The notes: generated by a model from the sequence alone, not told the origin. A stretch of DNA of 64,000 nt from Paenibacillus prosopidis (GCF_003337375.1 NZ_QPJD01000002.1:434001-498000); one strand, 5' to 3'. Shown: positions 47,394-56,349, counted from the stretch's first letter. Numbers and translations: made by a program.

Positions 47394-47951
47394 TTAGCCG
47401 CTTACTTTGACCATTGCAGGACGCAGAACCTTCTCTTTTAAGATGTAGCCCTTCTGCACTTCCTCTACGACAATGCCTTCCTCATGCTCATCGGATTCGA
47501 CTTGCATAATCGCTTGATGGAACTCAGGGTTAAACGGCTCTCCGACGACGTTCATCGCCTTAAGGCCCTCCTGTTCCAATGTTTGCTCCAGCTGACGGAA
47601 AATCATATCCACGCCCTTGGCGAGCGATTCAAAATCACCGTTAACCGATGCTGCAGCAACAGCGCGTTCAAAATTATCTACAACCGGAAGCAGTTGGCTA
47701 ATCAGCTTCATGGAAGCATACTGTCCGAGTTCTTCTTTTTCCTTCACAGTACGGCGGCGGAAATTATCAAAGTCCGCTTGCGCGCGTAAGTACCGCTGCT
47801 GGTTTTCTTCAGCCAGCTTCAAAAGCTCCGCATATCGCGCATCTTCTGCCTCTTCTGCGACTGCTTCTTCAGGAGCTTGATCCATTTGCTCAGCAGTTAC
47901 TACTTCTTCTGCTTCAACTGCTTCATTTTGTTGTTCCTTCGTACTCACCAT
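47394..47951 (-). CDS. grpE: Nucleotide exchange factor GrpE
   Basis: A 185-residue DnaK nucleotide exchange factor. An acidic, Glu/Ala-rich N-terminus (about 1-45) precedes the long dimerising helix and RYLRAQADFDNFRRRT, LPVVDNFERAVAAA and the beta-wing sequence FNPEFHQAIMQVESDEHEEG...GYILKEKVLRPAMV. ATG at 47951 has AAGGAGG upstream. The leader contains two tandem copies of the hairpin repeat. Confidence 0.97.
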   Translation of the reverse strand: MVSTKEQQNEAVEAEEVVTAEQMDQAPEEAVAEEAEDARYAELLKLAEENQQRYLRAQADFDNFRRRTVKEKEELGQYASMKLISQLLPVVDNFERAVAAASVNGDFESLAKGVDMIFRQLEQTLEQEGLKAMNVVGEPFNPEFHQAIMQVESDEHEEGIVVEEVQKGYILKEKVLRPAMVKVSG

Positions 47952-47964
47952 ATCACCTCCTTAA

Positions 47965-48042
47965 AAGTTTGCGAATGCAAACTTACTTCGTAAGCATTAC
48001 TTAAGTTTTGCGAATGCAAAACTGCTTCGTAAGCATTGGCTT
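47965..48042. repeat. Two hairpin repeats in the grpE leader
   Basis: Units begin at 47965 and 48003, spaced 38 bases. The arms are AAGTTTGC/GCAAACTT in the first and AGTTTTGC/GCAAAACT in the second, both followed by T(A/G)CTTCGTAAGCATT. Pairing is kept although the arm sequence differs from the yqfC copies (AGGTTTG/CAAACCT). The first hairpin abuts the grpE ribosome-binding site on the transcribed strand. Confidence 0.9.
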
Positions 48043-48047
48043 AGAAA

Positions 48048-49073
48048 TCATTTATACCAGCGGCTCAAGAGAACCGCCATATCTTTGGATATAAGATCCA
48101 AGAGACTAATGACTTTGCCATATTCCATCCGTGTCGGTCCCAATATGCCGATCGTTCCAAGAGACTGACCATCAATCGCATACGTTGCAGTTATAAGACT
48201 GCAATCACTTATTGCCTTGTGGTCATTTTCTGTTCCGATACGCACTTGTATACCTGACGGCAGGCCGGAAAACATTTTCATGATCGTTGGTGTTTCATCG
48301 AGCAAATCCAATATCGTTTTTACTTTGTCAACGTCTTTGAACTCTGGCTGCGTCAGCATATTCGTCGTACCGCTCAAGAAAATACGATGCTCATCTTCAT
48401 TCTGAAGCGCATGATCGAGTACCTGCAGCAGCTGCTCATAATGGTCAACATGTCTTTCAAGCTCTTGCCCTACCTCGGTGTAAAGCTTTGATCTCAATCG
48501 AATTAAAGGAACGCCCACTAGCTTCGAGTTCAAAATGTTGACAACCTTTTCCATGTCCTCCATCTTGATGCCCGCCGGTATCGAAATCGTTCTGTTCTCG
48601 ACATGTCCGGTATTGGTCACGATTATGGCAACCGCCGACGTCTGGTCAAGCGGTACAAGTCCAAAATGCTTGAGTGACGTACTAAACATTTCCGGTCCGA
48701 GCAAAATGGACGTGTAATTCGTCAGATTGGACAAAATCATCGCTGTATGCTGGATGACCTGCTCCATTTGATTCATCTTGTCCGTCACGAACGAGCGAAC
48801 CATTCCGATGTCATTCTCATCCACTTCACTAAGCTTCACTAAATGGTCAACATAATAACGGTAGCCTTTCGTTGATGGAACACGTCCTGCTGACGTGTGC
48901 GGCTGCTCCAGAAAACCAAGCTCCTCCAAATCCGCCATTTCATTACGGATCGTCGCCGGGCTGAAACCGACATCGCCGCGCTTCGAAATACTTCGTGAAC
49001 CGACCGGTTCAGCCGAGCGAATATAATCATCCACAATCGCGTGCAAAATCATCCGTTGTCGTTCAGTCAGCAT
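48048..49073 (-). CDS. hrcA: Heat-inducible transcription repressor HrcA
   Basis: A 341-residue repressor of class I heat-shock genes. The N-terminal winged helix (LTERQRMILHAIVDDYIRSAEPVGSR, FSPATIRNEMADLEELGFLEQPHTSAGRVPS) binds CIRCE. The C-terminal region contains a GAF-like domain. ATG follows GGGGGAATTC. It is autoregulated through the CIRCE element 52 bases upstream. Confidence 0.97.
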   Translation of the reverse strand: MLTERQRMILHAIVDDYIRSAEPVGSRSISKRGDVGFSPATIRNEMADLEELGFLEQPHTSAGRVPSTKGYRYYVDHLVKLSEVDENDIGMVRSFVTDKMNQMEQVIQHTAMILSNLTNYTSILLGPEMFSTSLKHFGLVPLDQTSAVAIIVTNTGHVENRTISIPAGIKMEDMEKVVNILNSKLVGVPLIRLRSKLYTEVGQELERHVDHYEQLLQVLDHALQNEDEHRIFLSGTTNMLTQPEFKDVDKVKTILDLLDETPTIMKMFSGLPSGIQVRIGTENDHKAISDCSLITATYAIDGQSLGTIGILGPTRMEYGKVISLLDLISKDMAVLLSRWYK

Positions 49074-49124
49074 TCGAATTCCCCCTACGTAAAATATATG
49101 TACCGCTAATTCTGTTTCCCATCG

Positions 49125-49151
49125 TTAGCACTCAATCGATTCGAGTGCTAA
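49125..49151. promoter_or_regulatory. CIRCE operator of the hrcA operon
   Basis: TTAGCACTC-N9-GAGTGCTAA is a perfect match to the CIRCE consensus bound by HrcA. It lies between the promoter and the hrcA start. Confidence 0.98.
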
Positions 49152-49162
49152 TCATTAATACA

Positions 49163-49192
49163 AAAATACCAAACCAGCTTGACGATTGTCAA
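49163..49192 (-). promoter_or_regulatory. hrcA promoter
   Basis: TTGACA (49192-49187) and TATTTT (49168-49163) are separated by 18 bases on the minus strand, directly upstream of CIRCE. Confidence 0.75.
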
Positions 49193-49193
49193 G

Positions 49194-49262
49194 TCAGTTC
49201 AGCATTTTTAGTACAGCTATTTCATCGTGGACGAGCTGATTTGGGCAGTTGCCACCATTTTT
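49194..49262 (-). pseudogene. 3'-terminal remnant of an ArgA-like acetyltransferase gene
   Basis: The minus strand reads NGGNCPNQLVHDEIAVLKML followed by Asn and a TGA stop. It matches the last 21 residues of the intact gene at 52668-53138 (VNCPKQLACDEIAVLKLLN) and about 82 percent of the last 57 bases by my own alignment. No reading frame continues upstream, so only the tail of a paralogous gene is left, immediately before the hrcA promoter. Confidence 0.85.
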
Positions 49263-49311
49263 ATATACTTTAATTAGAAGAAGTCGATAAATAACTTATC
49301 ATTTATTCAGC

Positions 49312-49662
49312 TTACTCAAACATCCACTTCTCTCCAAAACCACCTCCATTCGGTGATGGGCTGTGGCTATGTATGTTATTTACTATATTGATCCCCCTGT
49401 ACCAAGCATATTTATTTATGTTATCTATTTCGTAAGTTATTTTATATATGACATTGTACTTTGCACTTTCATCTGAAAAGGGACTTTTTTCTCTTTCAAC
49501 TTTTTTAACAGAAATAATGTTGCCACTTCGTGATGCTATTTGTTTTTTTATTTCATCCATATGTGCATTGTTAAGTATTATTGAAGAACTAATAAAAGCA
49601 ATTAACCAAATTACTACGAAGCAAATTACTATTGTTGCAATAATTTTATTTTTCCTCTTCAT
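49312..49662 (-). CDS. Hypothetical single-pass membrane protein
   Basis: A 116-residue protein with a basic N-terminus (MKRKNKII) and a membrane helix (about 8-32), then an extracytoplasmic domain (MDEIKKQIASRSGNIISVKK..., YNVIYKITYEIDNINKYAWYRG). ATG 49662 follows AGGTGG. The base composition is clearly more AT-rich than the neighbouring housekeeping genes, which suggests acquisition. No family was recognised. Confidence 0.65.
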   Translation of the reverse strand: MKRKNKIIATIVICFVVIWLIAFISSSIILNNAHMDEIKKQIASRSGNIISVKKVEREKSPFSDESAKYNVIYKITYEIDNINKYAWYRGINIVNNIHSHSPSPNGGGFGEKWMFE

Positions 49663-49701
49663 ATTCAACCACCTATAATGGACATCAAAACCATGATTAA
49701 T

Positions 49702-50012
49702 CTAATCATTCTTGTGAAGAATACTTTCTGCAATTTGATACACCCTTTTAAGCGAAATCCCCTCTTTTTGCTCAATAGCTAAAGAATGATTTGTTGGCTC
49801 AAGTTCAATAAATGGTCTAGTGCCAACTTTTCTTGTGTGTATCCGTGTTTTAAGGTTAAACGTAGAGTGCGTATAACAGGGTAAGTCGTTAAACAGCCTA
49901 CCAAACATCGGTTCAAGAATAACGTCCCTATCATTTTCCAAAAATCCATTGTTCTTTCAAAGTTCCCTTTACTAATGGATACCCACACATCCCATAATCG
50001 GGTTCTAGCCGT
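49702..50012 (-). pseudogene. DUF2199 family gene, N-terminally truncated and frameshifted
   Basis: Two frames together encode the C-terminal half of a DUF2199 protein: LWDVWVSISKGNFERTMDFW in one frame, then ENDRDVILEPMFGRLFNDLP and the conserved FNLKTRIHTRKVGTRPFIEL, EPTNHSLAIEQKEGISLKRV and YQIAESILHK in another. One base is lost near GGATTTTTGGAAAATG. The N-terminal cysteine-containing half of the family is missing, and a stop codon lies just upstream (50015-50013). This is a decaying gene. Confidence 0.8.
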
Positions 50013-50020
50013 TTACATCT

Positions 50021-50515
50021 TTAAACATCGCTTTTCAGTTGCAATACCATCCTAATCATTTTCACTTTGTTGCCTGCCAAATCTTCATCATACTCATTTA
50101 TTATTTTAAATCCTTTTGCAGTGTAAAAGTTCTTACCAGAAGTAGTTAGACGTTCAACATTAACAAATATGTTTGATACACCGTTTAGGACATCAATTCC
50201 CGCATTTAATAGTTTCGAACCAATCCCTTGTCCATGCTGTTCAGGATAGATATAAATGGAGCCTAACTCAGCATCATTTCTATTCTTAAGTTGAAAAAAG
50301 TTAATAAATCCCACAACTTTGTTTTCAACTTCAGCAACAAGGAGTAAAGAACGCTCTATCCTTCTTTTCATAGCTTCATTTGAATAATTTTGTGACAAGA
50401 ACTGATGTTGTATTCCCTCTGGTATTAAACCTTCGTATGTATGATTCCAAGTCACTCGGGCTACTTTCTGTATTCCAGCAATATCTGCGTAAGTTGCTTT
50501 CCGAACTTGAACCAT
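50021..50515 (-). CDS. GNAT family N-acetyltransferase
   Basis: A 164-residue acyl-CoA-dependent acetyltransferase. It contains RKATYADIAGIQKVARVTW, VVGFINFF, AELGSIYIYPEQHGQGIGSKLL (acetyl-CoA binding Q/RxxGxG/A motif) and ERLTTSGKNFYTAKGFKII. ATG follows GGAAGGAG. The substrate is unknown. It lies in the AT-rich accessory patch next to a pseudogene. Confidence 0.85.
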   Translation of the reverse strand: MVQVRKATYADIAGIQKVARVTWNHTYEGLIPEGIQHQFLSQNYSNEAMKRRIERSLLLVAEVENKVVGFINFFQLKNRNDAELGSIYIYPEQHGQGIGSKLLNAGIDVLNGVSNIFVNVERLTTSGKNFYTAKGFKIINEYDEDLAGNKVKMIRMVLQLKSDV

Positions 50516-50644
50516 GTATATACTCCTTCCAATATAGGGTAATATATATCATTCTTTCATTAAATCATAATGCCTAGGAGAATTATATATTTTATTCAAT
50601 TTGGAAAAGATCATAAGAAAGGACCCTGAAAAGGAGCGAACAAT

Positions 50645-50806
50645 TTGGAAATGTGGTATGTATGGGAATGTAATCAATGCGGTTCAACAATGACATTAAA
50701 CTACGATGCAACTGAAGAAGATTATCACAGGATTAAAAATTGCGGTTGTAAGCTAGATGGGTTATATGAGTGGAAATATAACTATGATGAGGTGCACAAC
50801 AATTAA
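50645..50806 (+). CDS. Small Cys-containing protein
   Basis: A 53-residue ORF, MEMWYVWECNQCGSTMTLNY then DATEEDYHRIKNCGCKLDGL. The two pairs CxxC and CGC could bind zinc like a rubredoxin-type knuckle. TTG 50645 is chosen because AAGGAG is 8 bases upstream; an ATG 6 bases later is an alternative. It lies between GNAT and RDD genes on the opposite strand and ends before a bidirectional terminator. No family was recognised. Confidence 0.6.
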   Translation: MEMWYVWECNQCGSTMTLNYDATEEDYHRIKNCGCKLDGLYEWKYNYDEVHNN

Positions 50807-50842
50807 GAAGCGCTTGATCAAATGACTGTGAGGACTTCCTGA

Positions 50843-50886
50843 CCTAAATAAGCCTGCGGCGTCTGTTCGCCGCAGGCTTATTTAGG
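50843..50886. terminator. Bidirectional terminator
   Basis: A perfect 19-base inverted repeat, CCTAAATAAGCCTGCGGCG and its complement, around a 6-base loop. It is placed between the convergent small Cys protein and RDD genes and can serve both. Confidence 0.88.
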
Positions 50887-51282
50887 TTACTTATCGTACA
50901 AAACTTCCGTTCCTGCGATAAAATCGTGGATGGCCCGTTTATCCTCCCGCAATCCAACCATAAATGCGCTGACAATTGCCGCTATTCCCAAGGTCAAGGC
51001 ATAGATGAGGCCTCCTACTACATTTCGCAATATCATTGTGCCTAGTCTAGGCGCCGATCCATCCAGCTTTCGAATTTGAATCCCGCAAATCCGTTTCCCA
51101 ATAGTATAACCGTTCCAAAATACTGGAAGCAGCAACGAATAGAGAAACGAAATCACATCTGTGAAATACTCTTCTCCGCCTGGACCTCCTGAAATAAGCA
51201 AAGATAATAAATATAGCGGTAATCCCACTATTAAACCGTCCAACAAAGAAGCCCCTAATCTGATCCAAAAACCTGCATTCAT
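50887..51282 (-). CDS. RDD family membrane protein
   Basis: A 131-residue RDD-domain protein with an N-terminal FWIRLGASLLDGLIVGLPLY (the Arg and Asp-containing motif), three or four hydrophobic segments and the C-terminal VGLREDKRAIHDFIAGTEV. Role unknown. ATG is preceded by GGGAGGG. It belongs to the accessory patch between hrcA and hemW. Confidence 0.88.
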   Translation of the reverse strand: MNAGFWIRLGASLLDGLIVGLPLYLLSLLISGGPGGEEYFTDVISFLYSLLLPVFWNGYTIGKRICGIQIRKLDGSAPRLGTMILRNVVGGLIYALTLGIAAIVSAFMVGLREDKRAIHDFIAGTEVLYDK

Positions 51283-51383
51283 ATGTAAATCCCTCCCATT
51301 AAAGCTTGATTGTATTATGTATGTTTGATACGGGAGGTTGATACCTTCTTTAACTTAAGGGGTATCTTCTTTTGTTAGCCTAT

Positions 51384-52436
51384 TCACAAATCATTTATTG
51401 CCGCAAGAACCGTATTATTAAAGTAATCGACGTACATATTTTTAAACGGCCTCTGGTGATCGAGCTCCACGGAAAAATGAACCGTTACCGTCTCGTATAC
51501 CGGATCAACGCAGATAAAAGGACCTCCAGCACCCCAGTGCGAATACGCCTCCGGCGAGAACAGGTCGCCGCCGTCACGCTTCGTCCCGTTTATCGCCCAG
51601 CCGTAACCCCAGTACGCTTCAGGAAATACTTCGTCTCTATACTGTGAGGACACCCCAGGAATTTGATTGCGCGTCATTTCTTTCACAGCTATCGGACTAA
51701 GAATTCGTGTTTCATTAAAAATTCCGCCATTTAGAAACATTTGACCGAACACAGCTAAATCAATGGCCGTTGAGTAGGCGCCGCCTCCCGCAGATACGGA
51801 ATTTAATTGTTCTTCGGTTTCTATCCATTCGGCGCAAGGCGCCTCCGGCGAACGCCTGACGACTTTTCTCCGAGCTTCCTCTAGAACACAATAAAACGTA
51901 TTTTCCATTCCAAGCGGTTTAAACAGCTTTTCCGTTACGAACTCGTCATACGGCTGTCCGCTGACGCGCCGTATGATCTCACCCAACAACCCATACCCGT
52001 ACCCGGAATAAGACATAACAGAGCCCGGCTCGAACAGAATAATCTCGCCGTCAAATCCTGACGTATGCGTCAATAAGTGGTGAACGCAAACCTTTGATTT
52101 TCCTTCTCCCGTAAACTCGGAAACATAATCGGAGACAGGTCTACTCAGCCCCAGCTTCCCTTGCTCAACTAGCATCATAACGGCTGTCGCCGTAAACAGT
52201 TTTGTAATGGAACAAATCGGAAACAAAGCGTCGGTGGTTAAGTCGTCAGCACCCGGTTCAGGTCCGAACTTACCATCGGCTTGATGGACGATCATAGCCC
52301 CCCTTCTTGCAGCAAAAATGACCTGTGCAGGCGTAATTCCGTCGGCAACCATTTGAGCAGCAGCCGTTCGAATGCGTTGAACACCGAAAGCCGACACGCC
52401 TGCTTGTTCTAATGTACTAAATGACAGCTGTTTCAT
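51384..52436 (-). CDS. Serine hydrolase (class C beta-lactamase/penicillin-binding fold)
   Basis: A 350-residue protein of the beta-lactamase-related (PBP4/AmpC-like) family. The SxxK motif is SITK with Ser76 and Lys79, a Tyr motif lies in SYSGYGYGLLGEI, and a HWGAGGPF motif substitutes for KTG. No signal peptide is evident, so it may be cytoplasmic. Its role is likely a peptidase or esterase rather than antibiotic resistance. ATG 52436 follows GGGGG; an extension to 52487 has no support. Confidence 0.85.
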   Translation of the reverse strand: MKQLSFSTLEQAGVSAFGVQRIRTAAAQMVADGITPAQVIFAARRGAMIVHQADGKFGPEPGADDLTTDALFPICSITKLFTATAVMMLVEQGKLGLSRPVSDYVSEFTGEGKSKVCVHHLLTHTSGFDGEIILFEPGSVMSYSGYGYGLLGEIIRRVSGQPYDEFVTEKLFKPLGMENTFYCVLEEARRKVVRRSPEAPCAEWIETEEQLNSVSAGGGAYSTAIDLAVFGQMFLNGGIFNETRILSPIAVKEMTRNQIPGVSSQYRDEVFPEAYWGYGWAINGTKRDGGDLFSPEAYSHWGAGGPFICVDPVYETVTVHFSVELDHQRPFKNMYVDYFNNTVLAAINDL

Positions 52437-52553
52437 GTGTATACCCCCTGTATCATAATTGTTAATATACACATTAATATTATACAAATTTATTAATAAT
52501 CCTGCTTTTCGGAGTTTTCCATTTCAGTTCATTCTTTTATCGAAATTTTCACA

Positions 52554-52606
52554 ACAAAAAAACCACTTCCCCATTAGTCCATTAACGACCTAATGCAATA
52601 GTGGTT
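52554..52606 (-). terminator. Terminator after the 52668-53138 gene
   Basis: AACCACT...AGTGGTT arms with inner CATTAG/CTAATG pairing, and a T run on the minus strand. It ends the acetyltransferase transcript. Confidence 0.75.
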
Positions 52607-52667
52607 CTAACCCAATTCTTATGCGGAAAATACGATAATGTACGAAAAATGCTTTACCAATAAGAAA

Positions 52668-53138
52668 TCAATTCAGCAATTTTAGTACAGCGATTTCATC
52701 GCAGGCTAGCTGCTTCGGACAGTTCACGCAATCCTTCCACACTTTCTCGGGGAAGATTTCCTTCTCTACAACCTTGAAGCCATTTTTCTCGAAAAAGGAT
52801 ACCGCATACGTCAATGCCATTATTTTCGGAATTTGCTGTTCTCTCGCCTGTTCAATCAACGCGTCGACAAGCTTGCTTCCGATCCCAAGACCCTTATAGC
52901 CCTCGGTCATGCCGAGCGAGCGAATTTCGACCAAGTCCTTGCCCAGTCTCGTCAGTGAGCCGCATCCTACTACCTCTTCGCCAATTTCCGCGACCACGAA
53001 CGAATCGATCATATATTCAAGCGCTTCCCGGGTGCGAGGCAGCATAATGCCTTTCTCGGCATAACCCTTTATTAAATGAAACAATGTCTCGACATCGTCT
53101 GATGTCGCTTTTCTGCATGCAACCTGTAATGCCTGCAT
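52668..53138 (-). CDS. ArgA-like GNAT N-acetyltransferase
   Basis: A 156-residue single-domain GNAT protein resembling short N-acetylglutamate synthase-like enzymes. It shows RKATSDDVETLFHLIKGYAEKGIMLPRTREAL, VGCGSLTRLGKDLVEIRSLG, YKGLGIGSKLVDALIEQARE and FPEKVWKDCVNCPKQLACDEIAVLKLL with three cysteines. Acetylation of glutamate for arginine synthesis is inferred from family only. A 3' remnant of a paralog lies at 49194-49262. Confidence 0.82.
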   Translation of the reverse strand: MQALQVACRKATSDDVETLFHLIKGYAEKGIMLPRTREALEYMIDSFVVAEIGEEVVGCGSLTRLGKDLVEIRSLGMTEGYKGLGIGSKLVDALIEQAREQQIPKIMALTYAVSFFEKNGFKVVEKEIFPEKVWKDCVNCPKQLACDEIAVLKLLN

Positions 53139-53220
53139 TTATGCCTTCGCCTCCACCCGTGCAAGATCCAAATCAATATGAATAAATATACAACACAACG
53201 AATTTTTTCTCAAGAGATTT

Positions 53221-54390
53221 TTAAGCGGTATATCCGATAAAAGCTCCAAAAACTTCATTTCCAAGCAATACGCCTTTATCTGTCAGCCGATAGATAGTAT
53301 CTTCATCCGTCTTCACGGATTCCAACAGTCCATCCTCCATCAGTTTATTAATAACGGGACCAAATTTGCTCTCCAGCGTTTGACCGCCGAATTGAGCTGA
53401 AAAACGTGAAGCCGGCACTCCTTCGAGCAGCCGGAGCCCTACCATCATGAGATCCTCCATCGCTTCATCCTCCGGCACCTCGAGCTCCTCAAGGCGTGGA
53501 AGTCTTTCCGAAGCAGCATCAATATACGGTGTAATGCCCTTCAAGTTAACGTGGCGGATCCGATTCGCATAACCATGCGCGCCTGCACCCAAGCCGTAAT
53601 ATGGCTCATTACGCCAATAGGTGGAGTTGTGGCGGCTTTCGAAGCCTGGCTTCGCAAAGTTGCTTATTTCGTAATGCGCGTAGCCGTTCGATTTCAACAT
53701 ATCCATCAGCAGCATAAACATATTGAACTCCTCCTCCTCAGGAGGCAATGGCAGCTCATTCCGTTCATAAAGCTTATGAAACAGCGTATTTTCTTCAACC
53801 TTCAAGCTGTAAATCGAGTAATGCGGCAGTCCCAGCTCCATCGCACGGTTAACACTGTCAGCCAAATGCTGCACGGTTTGACCAGGCAAACCAAACATTA
53901 AATCAATCGACAAATTCGTAAAGCCGACTGAGCGCGCATTTTCTAAACTGCGATAAACATCATCCACATTATGAATCCGGCCGATCCGCTCCAGCAGGCC
54001 ATTATCGAATGACTGAACCCCGAAGCTGATCCGGTTAACGCCTCCTGCTTTCATCGCGCACAGCTTATCGATATCCGTCGTACCCGGATTCGCTTCCATC
54101 GTAAATTCCACATCCGGCGCGAGCGGAAAATAAGTCCTGACCGCCTTTAGAAACCGCTCCATTTGCGGCGGCGTTAGCACCGTTGGCGTACCTCCGCCGA
54201 CAAATACGGTATCGATTTGCACGGGCGGCAGTTCGGCGACTGTCCGCTGCATCTCCTGTTCAAGCGCATCCAAATATTGATCGACAGGCTGTCCTTTGAG
54301 CACATAGGAGGTAAAGTCGCAATAATGACATTTGTTTGTGCAAAATGGTATGTGTATATATATAGCGCGCGGCGATTGAAGCACACTCAT
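53221..54390 (-). CDS. hemW: Radical SAM heme chaperone HemW
   Basis: A 389-residue radical SAM protein. The Fe-S cluster motif is CTNKCHYCDF (CxxxCxxC) as in HemW, whereas HemN has an extra cysteine. ATGNPGTT-like EANPGTTDIDKL and GVQSFDNGLLERIGRIH follow. The C-terminal HemW domain is present. The protein inserts heme into respiratory enzymes. ATG 54390 follows GGAGG; TTG 54408 is not used. It is downstream of lepA, as in Bacillus. Confidence 0.94.
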   Translation of the reverse strand: MSVLQSPRAIYIHIPFCTNKCHYCDFTSYVLKGQPVDQYLDALEQEMQRTVAELPPVQIDTVFVGGGTPTVLTPPQMERFLKAVRTYFPLAPDVEFTMEANPGTTDIDKLCAMKAGGVNRISFGVQSFDNGLLERIGRIHNVDDVYRSLENARSVGFTNLSIDLMFGLPGQTVQHLADSVNRAMELGLPHYSIYSLKVEENTLFHKLYERNELPLPPEEEEFNMFMLLMDMLKSNGYAHYEISNFAKPGFESRHNSTYWRNEPYYGLGAGAHGYANRIRHVNLKGITPYIDAASERLPRLEELEVPEDEAMEDLMMVGLRLLEGVPASRFSAQFGGQTLESKFGPVINKLMEDGLLESVKTDEDTIYRLTDKGVLLGNEVFGAFIGYTA

Positions 54391-54451
54391 CGTAATTTCC
54401 TCCTTCAATAGAAAAGAGGGAGAGCTGCGCCCTCCCTCATCCTCGTACGGT

Positions 54452-56269
54452 TTAATCCTCGTCGATTTTGAGCACCGCCATGAACGCTTCCTGCGGTACC
54501 TCTACGCTACCAACCTGCTTCATCCGTTTCTTACCTTCCTTCTGCTTCTCAAGCAGCTTCCGCTTCCGGCTAATGTCACCGCCGTAGCATTTGGCAAGAA
54601 CGTTTTTGCGCATCGCTTTAACTGTCTCGCGAGCTATAACCTTCGTTCCGATCGAAGCCTGAACGGGCACCTCGAACATTTGACGGGGGATAAGCTCTTT
54701 CATTTTCTGGCAAATGATCCGGCCGCGGTGGTATGCGCGGTCGCGATGCACGATAACGGATAAAGCATCGACCTGCTCATTGTTGAGCATGATGTCCATT
54801 TTGACCAAGTTGGATCTGCGATAGCCGGATACCTCGTAGTCAAACGACGCATAGCCCTTCGTGCTCGACTTCAACTGATCGAAGAAATCATAGACGATTT
54901 CGGACAATGGCACTTGATACGTAATCGTAACACGGTTCGTATCCAAATATTCCATATTAACGAATTCACCGCGTTTGTTCTGGCAAAGCTCCATTATAGC
55001 TCCAACATAGTCGTTAGGAACGATTATAGCTGCCTTAACAAACGGCTCCTCGACATAATCAAGCTTGCCTGCCTCCGGATAGTTCGACGGGTTGTCGATC
55101 TCCATCGTATCACCATTGGTTAATGTAACTTTATAAATAACGCTCGGTGCAGTCGTAATGAGAGGAATGTTAAATTCACGCTCAATACGCTCTTGAATAA
55201 TTTCCATATGCAGCAGGCCAAGGAAACCGCAGCGGAAACCGAAGCCAAGCGCTGTCGACGATTCCGGTTCGTATCTTAGCGATGCATCATTTAGTTCCAG
55301 CTTTTCAAGCGCTTCGCGCAAATCGTTATAGTCCTGGGTCTCGATAGGATATAGACCGCAGAAAACCATCGGGTTGATCTGACGGTAACCAGGAAGCCGC
55401 TCTGGAGCTGGTCTCTTCGCTTCCGTAACCGTATCTCCGACACGCGTATCCTTCACGTTCTTGATACCTGCTACGATAAAACCTACATCGCCTACAGCAA
55501 GCTCATTAACGATCGACATTCGCGGCATGAAAGCACCGACCTCAATAACTTCAAATTCCGCTCCTGTTGCCATGAAGCGAATTTTTTTGCCTGCTTTAAT
55601 GCTGCCGTCCATAACCCGAACGTAGACGATAACGCCTTTGTACGGATCATAATGGGAGTCGAAAATAAGCGCTTTTAAAGGCTCATCAGGATCACCCGTC
55701 GGTGCCGGCATTTTCGCGACAACCTGCTCCAAAATCTCTTTTATGCCGATACCCGCTTTAGCCGATGCAAGCACCGCGTCACTGGCATCAAGTCCGATAA
55801 CATCTTCAATTTCCTGCTTTACCCGTTCAGGCTCTGCGCTCGGCAGATCAATCTTATTAATAACTGGAACGATTTCAAGATTGTTATCTAGTGCCAAATA
55901 CACGTTAGCGAGCGTTTGCGCCTCAATGCCTTGGGCAGCATCGACTACGAGCAGCGCGCCTTCGCAAGCCGCCAAACTGCGTGAAACCTCGTATGTGAAA
56001 TCGACGTGTCCAGGCGTATCAATGAGGTTCAGTATATATTCCTCGCCATCATCTGCACGGTAAGCTAAACGTACAGCTTGCAGCTTAATCGTTATACCCC
56101 GTTCCCGCTCCAAATCCATTTGGTCAAGAACCTGCTCCTGCATCTCGCGAGATGACAAGGCGCCGGTAAATTCTAAGATCCGGTCAGCAAGAGTAGACTT
56201 TCCGTGGTCTATATGCGCGATAATGGAAAAATTTCTAATTTTCTTTTGTCGGTCACGTACGTCAGTCAT
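54452..56269 (-). CDS. lepA: Elongation factor 4 (LepA)
   Basis: A 605-residue translational GTPase involved in ribosome back-translocation or 30S assembly. G1 is [13 protein letters not shown], the switch contains [16 protein letters not shown]3 is [17 protein letters not shown] and G4 is NKIDLP. Domains V and CTD end with [20 protein letters not shown], typical of LepA. The start is ATG 56269; TTG 56284 is rejected. Confidence 0.97.
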   Translation of the reverse strand: MTDVRDRQKKIRNFSIIAHIDHGKSTLADRILEFTGALSSREMQEQVLDQMDLERERGITIKLQAVRLAYRADDGEEYILNLIDTPGHVDFTYEVSRSLAACEGALLVVDAAQGIEAQTLANVYLALDNNLEIVPVINKIDLPSAEPERVKQEIEDVIGLDASDAVLASAKAGIGIKEILEQVVAKMPAPTGDPDEPLKALIFDSHYDPYKGVIVYVRVMDGSIKAGKKIRFMATGAEFEVIEVGAFMPRMSIVNELAVGDVGFIVAGIKNVKDTRVGDTVTEAKRPAPERLPGYRQINPMVFCGLYPIETQDYNDLREALEKLELNDASLRYEPESSTALGFGFRCGFLGLLHMEIIQERIEREFNIPLITTAPSVIYKVTLTNGDTMEIDNPSNYPEAGKLDYVEEPFVKAAIIVPNDYVGAIMELCQNKRGEFVNMEYLDTNRVTITYQVPLSEIVYDFFDQLKSSTKGYASFDYEVSGYRRSNLVKMDIMLNNEQVDALSVIVHRDRAYHRGRIICQKMKELIPRQMFEVPVQASIGTKVIARETVKAMRKNVLAKCYGGDISRKRKLLEKQKEGKKRMKQVGSVEVPQEAFMAVLKIDED

Positions 56270-56349
56270 GCCTAACCCCCACAATTTCCAATAATACTGA
56301 TCATTCCTCCTATTATATCAGTTAAGGGTTCACCCAGCAATGTGCATTA

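Noticed and set aside
51384..52436. Antibiotic-resistance beta-lactamase
   Set aside because: The serine hydrolase lacks a signal peptide and a standard KTG motif; the class C fold is shared by many peptidases and esterases.
49194..52735. Integrated phage or mobile element bounded by att sites
   Set aside because: The flanking similarity is only about 82 percent and codon-like, and there is no integrase, transposase or tRNA gene. A decayed duplicate fits better.
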